A DNA stretch of 64,000 bases from RH-AL1 sp965277355 (GTDB lineage Bacteria > Pseudomonadota > Alphaproteobacteria > Rhizobiales > Beijerinckiaceae): the NCBI GenBank assembly GCA_965277355.1, contig CBDICN010000001.1, positions 868,001 to 932,000 of the forward strand, written 5' to 3'. Shown piece after piece: positions 29,710 to 35,984 of this stretch. Both the position numbers and the translations under genes were made by a program. Positions within the stretch are counted from its first letter, which is position 1; the number at the start of each line of letters is the position of its first letter. Under the pieces are notes generated by a model, which worked only from the letters and a program-made list of their open reading frames with translations, did no database searches and had not been told where the DNA came from.

Positions 29710-30345
29710 ATGGTCGCCATGGGCAGCTCCGCCGTCGTGCTGATCGACAATTACGACAGTTTCACCTGGAACCTGGTGCACGACTTCGGTGCGCTCGGCG
29801 CCACGGTCGAGGTCGTGCGCAACGACGCGGCGAGCGCGGCGGACATCGTCGGGCGGCGGCCCGACGCCATCGTGCTGTCGCCCGGCCCCTGCACCCCGGC
29901 CGACGCGGGCATCTGCCTCGAGCTCATCGCGCAGGCCGGTGCGACGATCCCGATCTTCGGGGTCTGCCTCGGGCACCAGGCGATCGGCGAGGCCTTCGGC
30001 GGCACCGTGGTGCGGGCGCCGAAGCCCGTGCACGGCAAGGTCGCGGCGATCACCCATGCCTCCGAGACGATCTTCCGCGGCCTCGACGCGCCGTTTCGGG
30101 CGACGCGCTACCACTCGCTCATCGTCGATCGGGCGTCGCTGCCGTCCTGCCTGCGGGTCACCGCCGAGACCGACGGGCTGATCATGGCGCTGTCGCACGC
30201 GAGCCTGCCGATCCACGGCGTGCAGTTCCACCCCGAGAGCATCGCCTCCGAGGGCGGCCGCGCGATCATGCGGAATTTTCTCGACCTTGCGGCGGCGTGG
30301 CACGCCCGTGTCGGCGCGGCGCGAGAGCGGGTCGAGGCCGGCTGA
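29710..30345 (+). CDS. trpG: Anthranilate synthase glutamine amidotransferase component
   Basis: TrpG releases ammonia from glutamine for TrpE. The 211-residue class I amidotransferase has IDNYDSFTWNLVHDFGALG, LSPGPCTPADAG, the catalytic Cys in GVCLGHQAIGEAFG and the His-Glu in VQFHPESIASEGG. The ATG at 29710 has GGAG five bases before it; MGSS at 29719 is an alternative start. It opens the plus-strand cluster trpG-trpD-trpC-moaC-moeA; a 199-nt palindromic element separates it from trpD. Confidence 0.96.
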   Translation: MVAMGSSAVVLIDNYDSFTWNLVHDFGALGATVEVVRNDAASAADIVGRRPDAIVLSPGPCTPADAGICLELIAQAGATIPIFGVCLGHQAIGEAFGGTVVRAPKPVHGKVAAITHASETIFRGLDAPFRATRYHSLIVDRASLPSCLRVTAETDGLIMALSHASLPIHGVQFHPESIASEGGRAIMRNFLDLAAAWHARVGAARERVEAG

Positions 30346-30372
30346 TGGCAGCGCTGGAGCAAACGTTGGGTA

Positions 30373-30571
30373 CGCGCATCCTCCCCCGCGCGAAGCGCGG
30401 GGGAGGGGGGCCACGCGAAGCGTGGTGGAGGGGGCTGCCGCCGCTTCAGGTCGGACCGTTTTCTTCGGGGAAGCACGAGCTTCCGCGACAGCTGTGCGGC
30501 GGCCGCCCCCTCCACCGCCTGCGGCGGTCCCCCTCCCCCGCTGCGCAGCGCTGCGCAGGGGAGGATACGCG
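30373..30571. repeat. Composite imperfect palindrome between trpG and trpD
   Basis: Two arms of about 75 nt: the left starts CGCGCATCCTCCCCC and ends CTGCCGCCGC; the right starts GCGGCGGCCGCCCCC and ends GGGGAGGATACGCG. They are inverted copies with mismatches, and each arm has inner hairpins such as CGCGCGAAGCGCG. The last bases of the right arm, GGGGAGGAT, sit 9 nt before the trpD start and form its ribosome binding site. Confidence 0.75.
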
Positions 30572-30574
30572 CTG

Positions 30575-31609
30575 ATGGAGGCGCTGAAACCTCTGCTTGC
30601 CGCCATCGCCTCGGGCCGCGCGCTGACCCGCGACGAGGCAGAGTCGGCGTTCGGGCGCCTGCTGGCGGGCGAGGCCACGTCCGCGCAGATGGGCGCCCTG
30701 CTGATGGGCCTGCGCGTGCGCGGCGAGACCACCGACGAGATTATCGGCGCCGTCGCCGCGTTGCGCGCAAAGATGCTCAGGGTGGACGCGCCGCCCGGCG
30801 CGATCGACATCGTCGGGACCGGCGGCGACGGCCACGGCACCTACAACGTGTCGACGCTGGCCGCGATCATCGTCGCCGCTTGCGGCGTGCCGGTCGCCAA
30901 GCACGGCAACCGCGCGTCCTCCTCGCGCTCCGGCTCCAGCGACGTGCTCGCCGCGCTCGGCGTCGCGATAGGGCTCGGCAAGCAGGAGGTCGAGCGCTGC
31001 CTCGTCGAGGCCGGCATCGGCTTCATGTCGGCGCAGGCGCATCATGCCGCGATGCGCCACTTCGCGGCCGTCCGCGCCGATCTCGGCACCCGCACGATCT
31101 TCAACCTGCTCGGCCCGCTGTCCAACCCTGCCGGCGTCACGCGGCTGCTGATCGGCGTGTTCTCGGCGCACTGGCTGGAGCCGCTCGCCCGGGTGCTCGG
31201 CGCGCTCGGTGCGGAACGGGCCTGGCTGGTGCACGGCTCGGACGGGCTCGACGAGATCACCACCACCGGCCCGACCGACGTGGTGGCGTGGGAGCACGGC
31301 GAGCTGCGCCGCTTCACCATCGTGCCGGAAGACGTCGGGCTCGCGCGGGCGAGCCTCGCCGAACTCGAGGGCGGCGATGCCGCGCACAACGCCGCCGCGC
31401 TGCGCGCCGTTCTCGCCGGCGAGCACGGACCCTACCGCGACATCGCCGCGCTGAACGCCGCCGCCGCCCTCGTCGTCGCCGGCCGCGCGGCCGATCTCGC
31501 CGCCGGGCTCGCGCTCGCACGCGCCGCCCTCGACGGCGGCCGGGCGCGCGACGTGCTCGAACGCCTCGTCCGCGCCTCGACAGGCGCGCTCCTCGCCGCG
31601 ACGGATTAG
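30575..31609 (+). CDS. trpD: Anthranilate phosphoribosyltransferase
   Basis: TrpD moves the phosphoribosyl group from PRPP to anthranilate. The 344-residue protein has the PRPP-binding GTGGDGHGTYNVST, KHGNRASSSRSGSSDVLAALG, the QAHHAAMRHFAAVRADLGTR region and LLGPLSNPAG. ATG 30575 was chosen by homology and the SD GGGGAGGA that lies in the repeat. It is followed by trpC six bases after its stop. Confidence 0.96.
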   Translation: MEALKPLLAAIASGRALTRDEAESAFGRLLAGEATSAQMGALLMGLRVRGETTDEIIGAVAALRAKMLRVDAPPGAIDIVGTGGDGHGTYNVSTLAAIIVAACGVPVAKHGNRASSSRSGSSDVLAALGVAIGLGKQEVERCLVEAGIGFMSAQAHHAAMRHFAAVRADLGTRTIFNLLGPLSNPAGVTRLLIGVFSAHWLEPLARVLGALGAERAWLVHGSDGLDEITTTGPTDVVAWEHGELRRFTIVPEDVGLARASLAELEGGDAAHNAAALRAVLAGEHGPYRDIAALNAAAALVVAGRAADLAAGLALARAALDGGRARDVLERLVRASTGALLAATD

Positions 31610-31615
31610 CCGATC

Positions 31616-32446
31616 ATGACCGAGACCATCCTCTCCCGCATCGAGGCCTACAAGCGTCGCGAGATCGCCGCGGCGCAGGCGCGGGTGCCCTTCGCGGCGA
31701 TGATGGCGCGCGCCGAGGCCGCCGGGCCGACGCGGGGCTTCGTCGCCGCTCTCGAGGCGAAGCATGCCGCCGGCGACTTCGCGCTGATCGCCGAGGTCAA
31801 GAAGGCCAGCCCGTCCAAAGGGCTCATCCGGGCCGACTTCGATCCGGCCGCGCTCGCATGCGCCTACCAGGAAGGCGGCGCCGGCTGCCTGTCCGTGCTG
31901 ACGGATCGGCCGTCCTTTCAGGGCGATCTCGCCTTCCTCGACGAGGCGCGCGCGGCCACCTCGATTCCGGCGCTGCGCAAGGACTTCATGTTCACCCGCT
32001 ACCAGGTCGCCGAGGCGCGCGCGCATGGCGCGGACTGCATCCTGCTCATCCTCGCCTGCCTCCACGATGCCGTCGCCGCCGACCTTCGCGACGCCGCCCA
32101 CGATCTTGGGATGGACGTGCTGGTCGAGGTGCACGACGAGGCCGAGATGCGCCGGGCGCTAGCGCTGGAGGCGCGGCTCGTCGGCATCAACAATCGCGAC
32201 CTGCGGACCTTCGAAATTTCGCTCGCCGTCAGCGAGCGGCTCGCAGCGATGGTTCCTCCCGACCGCATCCTTGTCGGGGAGAGCGGCATCGTCACGCACG
32301 CGGACTGCCTACGCCTGCGCCGTTGCGGCATCGAGACCCTGCTGGTCGGCGAGAGCCTGATGCGCGAGGACGACGTGGCGGCCGCGACCCGCCTGCTGCT
32401 GCAGGGCGCGGTCGGTGGCCCTGCCAGGCGCGCGGTCGCCCGATGA
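31616..32446 (+). CDS. trpC: Indole-3-glycerol phosphate synthase
   Basis: TrpC closes the indole ring. The 276-residue TIM-barrel shows the N-terminal helix ILSRIEAYKRREIAAAQA, catalytic Lys in LIAEVKKASPSKG, LSVLTDRPSFQG, LRKDFMFTRYQ, LVEVHDEAEM, VGINNRDLRTFE and VGESGIVTHAD. TrpF is not fused to it. It overlaps moaC by ATGA, so translation of the two is coupled. Confidence 0.96.
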   Translation: MTETILSRIEAYKRREIAAAQARVPFAAMMARAEAAGPTRGFVAALEAKHAAGDFALIAEVKKASPSKGLIRADFDPAALACAYQEGGAGCLSVLTDRPSFQGDLAFLDEARAATSIPALRKDFMFTRYQVAEARAHGADCILLILACLHDAVAADLRDAAHDLGMDVLVEVHDEAEMRRALALEARLVGINNRDLRTFEISLAVSERLAAMVPPDRILVGESGIVTHADCLRLRRCGIETLLVGESLMREDDVAAATRLLLQGAVGGPARRAVAR

Positions 32447-32919
32447 CGACGCTCACCCACCTCGACGCCGGCGGCGCGGCGCATATGGTCGACGTATCGC
32501 GGAAGGCCGCCACCGATCGCGTGGCGGTCGCCGAAGGGCGGATCGTGATGAGGCGCGAAACGCTCGATCTCGCGCTCTCCGGAGCGGCGAAGAAGGGGGA
32601 TGTCGTGGCGACGGCGCGCATCGCCGGCATCATGGCCGCCAAGCGCACGGCCGAGCTCATCCCGCTCTGTCATCCGCTGGCGCTGACCAAGGTCGCGGTC
32701 GAGATCGTGCCGGACGAGACGCTGCCCGGCTTCCGGGTGACGGCGACGACCAAGGTCTCGGGCCAGACCGGCGTCGAGATGGAGGCGCTGACCGCCGCCT
32801 CGCTTGCCTGCCTCACGCTCTACGACATGCTGAAGGCGGTGGACCGCGGCATGCGCATCGAGGGCATCGGCATCCTGGAAAAATCCGGCGGCAAGTCAGG
32901 CGATTGGAAAGCGGCGTGA
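32443..32919 (+). CDS. moaC: Cyclic pyranopterin monophosphate synthase
   Basis: MoaC makes cyclic pyranopterin monophosphate in molybdenum cofactor synthesis, using the MoaA product. The 158-residue protein has MVDVSRKAATDRVAVAEGRI, KKGDVVATARIAGIMAAKRT, LIPLCHPLALTKV, TGVEMEALTAAS and LYDMLKAVDRGM, with the catalytic Lys in KSGGKSG. Overlaps: ATGA with trpC, GTGA with moeA. Confidence 0.96.
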   Translation: MTTLTHLDAGGAAHMVDVSRKAATDRVAVAEGRIVMRRETLDLALSGAAKKGDVVATARIAGIMAAKRTAELIPLCHPLALTKVAVEIVPDETLPGFRVTATTKVSGQTGVEMEALTAASLACLTLYDMLKAVDRGMRIEGIGILEKSGGKSGDWKAA

Positions 32920-34145
32920 GCGAGACCCCCTTGTTGTCGGTTGCCGATGCCCTCGCCCGTATCTTGGCGCCGGCGCGTTCCCTGCCGCTCGAGACGGTGC
33001 CGCTCGCCCAGGTGCGCGGGCGCACGCTCGCCGAGGATCTCGCGGCGCTCCGCACCCAGCCGCCGACCGACGTTTCGGCGATGGACGGCTACGCGCTGCG
33101 TCACGCCGACCTCGAGGATCTTTCCGTCCCGCTGAAGCTCGTCGGCGAGAGCGCGGCCGGCCGGCGCTACGGCGGCGCGCTCCAGCCCGGCGAGACCGTG
33201 CGCATCTTCACCGGCGCGCCGGTGCCGGAGGGCGCCGACACGGTGCTGATCCAGGAGAATGCGGCGGCGGACGGGCGTCTCGTGCGCGCCACCGAGCGCC
33301 CGGCCGGCGGCCGCAACATCCGCGCCGCCGGACTCGACTTCCGCGAGGGCGAGGTGCTGCTGCGCGCCGGCACCCGGATGGGCGCGGCCGAGATCGCGCT
33401 GGCGGCGGCGATGAACCACGCGGCCCTGCCCTGCACGCGCAAACCGCTGGTCGCGATCATCGCCACCGGCGACGAACTGGTGGCGCCGGGCGGCAGCGTC
33501 GGGCCGGACCAGATCGTCGCCTCGAACTCGTTCGCGATCGCCGCCTTCGTCGAGGCGGCCGGCGGCGCGGTGCTCGACCTCGGGATCGTCGGCGACACGC
33601 TCGACGCGCTCGTCGCCGCGATTCGCGCGGCGCGCGAGGCCTCGGCCGACGCGCTGGTGACGCTGGGCGGCGCTTCCGTCGGCGATCACGACCTCGTCAA
33701 GCCGGCGCTGGCACGCGAAGGCATGGAACTCGGCTTCTGGCGCATCGCGATGCGGCCGGGCAAGCCGCTGATCCACGGCCGCATGGGCGAGGCGACGATC
33801 CTCGGCCTGCCGGGCAACCCGGTCTCCTCGATCGTTTGCGGCGTCCTGTTCCTGATGCCGCTCATCCGTGCGCTCTGCGGCGACAAGGACGCCGGCGCCG
33901 ACCGCAGCGAGCCGGCCGTGCTCGGCGTGCCGCTGCCGGCCAACGACAAGCGCCAGGATTATCTGCGCGCCGCGCTCGTCACCCGCCCCGACGGGACGCC
34001 GTTGGCGACGCCGAACCGCATCCAGGATTCCTCCATGCTGCGCGTACTGGCCGAAGCCGAGTGCCTGCTCATCCGCGCGGCCGGCGCGCCGGCGGAGGAG
34101 GCCGGCGCCTCCTGTCGCGTGCTTCGGCTGCGGCAGGGCTGGTAG
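32916..34145 (+). CDS. moeA: Molybdopterin molybdenumtransferase
   Basis: MoeA inserts molybdate in adenylylated molybdopterin. The 409-residue protein begins with GTG that overlaps the moaC stop. Domains: VSAMDGYALRHADL, IFTGAPVPEGADTVLIQENA, IRAAGLDFREGEVLL, LVAIIATGDELVAPGG with SNSFAI, the GGASVGDHDL motif, and MRPGKPLIHGR plus LGLPGNPVSS. It closes the trpG-trpD-trpC-moaC-moeA run; a 120-nt gap follows. Confidence 0.95.
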   Translation: MSETPLLSVADALARILAPARSLPLETVPLAQVRGRTLAEDLAALRTQPPTDVSAMDGYALRHADLEDLSVPLKLVGESAAGRRYGGALQPGETVRIFTGAPVPEGADTVLIQENAAADGRLVRATERPAGGRNIRAAGLDFREGEVLLRAGTRMGAAEIALAAAMNHAALPCTRKPLVAIIATGDELVAPGGSVGPDQIVASNSFAIAAFVEAAGGAVLDLGIVGDTLDALVAAIRAAREASADALVTLGGASVGDHDLVKPALAREGMELGFWRIAMRPGKPLIHGRMGEATILGLPGNPVSSIVCGVLFLMPLIRALCGDKDAGADRSEPAVLGVPLPANDKRQDYLRAALVTRPDGTPLATPNRIQDSSMLRVLAEAECLLIRAAGAPAEEAGASCRVLRLRQGW

Positions 34146-34265
34146 CGGTCATCCCGGCGGCACTGAGAACAGAGCCTTAACGAGCGGCGCGATCGGCGGC
34201 ATAGTGATGGTGCCCGACGGCTCCCCCGACGACCGCTTCGGGTCATGCGCGATGCGGCGAGTCGG

Positions 34266-34607
34266 TTATTTGGCGAACAGCTTGAAAAGCGTGGCGAACA
34301 AGCCGGCGGTGGCGACGAAATTGAAGGCCACGGCGCCGACGACCCATTTCGCCGTGTCAACCCGAAGCGCCGCAATTTCCGCACGCAACTCAGCTCCCAG
34401 CGCGACGATGTCCGCCTTCAGAGCGGCGATGTCCGCCTTCAGAGCGGCGATGTCCGCCTTCAGAGCGGCGATGTCCGATTTGGTGGCGAGCGTGTCTTGC
34501 GCGTTCTCGACCAGTGCCGCCACGAGACCCTTGGCCTGCACCTCGGAAAAATCGGCTTCCCGCAGAGCGTCGGCCAGCTTCAACGTATCGAAAACAAGGG
34601 CGCTCAT
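34266..34607 (-). CDS. DUF1640-like coiled-coil membrane protein
   Basis: A 113-residue protein with FDTLKLADALREADFSEVQA at the N-terminus (the DUF1640/CCDC90-like start), then a run of heptads (DIAALKA repeated) forming a coiled coil, and one C-terminal transmembrane helix VVGAVAFNFVATAGLFATLF. Mitochondrial relatives (MCUR1/CCDC90B) are coiled-coil membrane proteins; bacterial ones have no known function. The heptads are coded by exact 21-nt tandem repeats. It lies alone on the minus strand, convergent with moeA. Confidence 0.7.
   Translation of the reverse strand: MSALVFDTLKLADALREADFSEVQAKGLVAALVENAQDTLATKSDIAALKADIAALKADIAALKADIVALGAELRAEIAALRVDTAKWVVGAVAFNFVATAGLFATLFKLFAK
34407..34480 (-). 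repeat. Three 21-nt tandem repeats within a coiled-coil gene
   Basis: The 21-nt unit GATGTCCGCCTTCAGAGCGG(C) is repeated at 34407, 34428 and 34449 with a partial fourth at 34470. One unit codes for one heptad (ALKADIA frame), so copy-number change keeps the frame. Confidence 0.9.
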
Positions 34608-34687
34608 CGATTGTCTCCGCTTTCTTTTTTAGGCCTTCGTTCCGGTCATGGCTACAGGTGCTTAGAGACGACAAAGCTTTGAAGTTT

Positions 34688-35104
34688 TTATTCGCCGACG
34701 AGATGGAGCGCGATCGAGCGGCGGTGCGGCGCGGCGCGGTGCTCGAACAGGTAGATACCCTGCCAGGTGCCGAGCGCCATGCGGCCGCCGACGACCGGGA
34801 TCGAGAGCTGCGTCTGCGTCAGCGCGGAGCGGATATGTGCCGGCATGTCGTCCGGCCCTTCGCTGCCATGGACGTAGCCCGCGCCTTCGGGCACCACCCG
34901 CTCGAAGAAGCGCTGCAAGTCCGCGAGCACGTCCGGATCGGCGTTCTCCTGGATCAGCAGCGACGCCGACGTATGACGACAGAAGATCGTCGTAAGACCT
35001 TCGGCGAGTCCGGTCTCGCGCACGAAGTCGACTGCCGCTTCGGTGAAGTTTGTCAGCCCTTTGCCGCGCGTCGTGATGACAATCTGCCGTGTCGCCTGCC
35101 GCAT
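34688..35104 (-). CDS. yjbQ: YjbQ-family protein (secondary thiamine-phosphate synthase)
   Basis: A 138-residue UPF0047/YjbQ protein. Signature elements are GLTTIFCRHTSASLLIQENADP (conserved His and Asn), AHIRSALTQTQLSIPVVGG and LGTWQGIYLFEHR. Family members have weak thiamine-phosphate synthase activity in E. coli; the main role is unknown. AGGG eight bases ahead of ATG 35104. It is divergent from lexA, and the SOS box lies 26 bases from its start. Confidence 0.88.
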   Translation of the reverse strand: MRQATRQIVITTRGKGLTNFTEAAVDFVRETGLAEGLTTIFCRHTSASLLIQENADPDVLADLQRFFERVVPEGAGYVHGSEGPDDMPAHIRSALTQTQLSIPVVGGRMALGTWQGIYLFEHRAAPHRRSIALHLVGE

Positions 35105-35129
35105 GCGCTTAACCCTATGGCACGATAAG

Positions 35130-35144
35130 GAACCTACCCTGAAC
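35130..35144. promoter_or_regulatory. LexA (SOS) box
   Basis: GAACCTACCCTGAAC is a perfect GAAC-N7-GAAC direct repeat, that is GTTC-N7-GTTC on the other strand, the LexA-binding site of alphaproteobacteria. It is 26 nt from the yjbQ start and 133 nt from the lexA start. Confidence 0.75.
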
Positions 35145-35168
35145 AAAGAGCGCTCGTTCACTCTTTGT
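35143..35168. promoter_or_regulatory. Inverted repeat in the lexA/yjbQ region
   Basis: ACAAAGAG-N10-CTCTTTGT, an 8-bp perfect inverted repeat, starts inside the SOS box. It contains GTTC-N7-GTCT, an imperfect second LexA half-site pair. It could be an operator or a hairpin in the leader RNA. Confidence 0.5.
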
Positions 35169-35276
35169 CTTAGGATGGTTCCTGTTGTATGAGTCAGACA
35201 AGGTGGATTCGTCTGCACCAAACAGCAAGTCGGAGGCGGCCTTCGTGCCGCCGTTTCCCTGCCCGCGAGTGAAAGA

Positions 35277-35984
35277 ATGCTGACCAAGAAACAGAGCGAG
35301 CTGCTGCGTTTCATCAACGAGCGCCTGACCGAAACGGGCGTGCCGCCCTCGTTCGACGAGATGAAGGAGGCGCTCGACCTGCGCTCGAAGTCGGGCATCC
35401 ACCGGCTGATCATCGCACTCGAGGAGCGCGGCTTTATCCGCCGGCTGCCGAACCGCGCCCGTGCGCTCGAGGTGCTGCGGCTGCCGGAATCCTCGACGCC
35501 GTCCGGCCAGGCAAGGGCGCGGCGTTTCGAGCCCTCGGTGATCGAGGGCACCCTCGGCAAGGTGCGCCCGTCGATCGTCGCCGCGGAGGAGGACGACCGC
35601 TCGGTCGTGACGATCCCGGTGATGGGCCGGATTGCGGCCGGCACCCCGATCGCGGCGCTGCAGAGCCGCAGCCATACGATCGCGCTGCCGCCCGACATGC
35701 TGCCGTCCGGCGAGCATTACGCGCTGGAAGTACGCGGCGATTCGATGATCGAGGCCGGCATCTTCGATGCCGACACTGTGGTGATCCGCCGGCAGGACAC
35801 CGCCGAAACCGGCGACATCGTCGTCGCACTCATCGACGACGAGGAGGCCACGCTGAAGCGCCTGCGCAAGCGCGGCGCCTCCATCGCGCTCGAAGCCGCC
35901 AATCCGGCCTACGAGACGCGGATTTTCGGCCCCGACCGGGTGCGGATCCAGGGTAAGCTGGTGAGCCTCATCCGCCGCTATTGA
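35277..35984 (+). CDS. lexA: LexA repressor
   Basis: LexA represses SOS genes and cleaves itself on RecA filaments. The 235-residue protein has the N-terminal winged helix (MLTKKQSELLRFINERL, PPSFDEMKEALDLRSKSGIH), a long linker, the Ala121-Gly122 cleavage site (RIAAGTP), Ser156 (RGDSMIEAG) and Lys194 (ATLKRL) of the catalytic dyad. The long linker is normal for alphaproteobacteria. Autoregulation is expected from the upstream box. The end overlaps the convergent comEC by 7 nt. Confidence 0.95.
   Translation: MLTKKQSELLRFINERLTETGVPPSFDEMKEALDLRSKSGIHRLIIALEERGFIRRLPNRARALEVLRLPESSTPSGQARARRFEPSVIEGTLGKVRPSIVAAEEDDRSVVTIPVMGRIAAGTPIAALQSRSHTIALPPDMLPSGEHYALEVRGDSMIEAGIFDADTVVIRRQDTAETGDIVVALIDDEEATLKRLRKRGASIALEAANPAYETRIFGPDRVRIQGKLVSLIRRY

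Noticed and set aside
27745..30345. An 866-codon plus-strand frame ending with trpG
   Set aside because: Only the last 211 codons are TrpG; the rest is antisense to the metallophosphoesterase.
27859..30840. A 993-codon minus-strand frame across the metallophosphoesterase and trpG
   Set aside because: Only the part from 29595 matches a family and has a Tat-type signal; the upstream part is antisense to trpG and the repeat.
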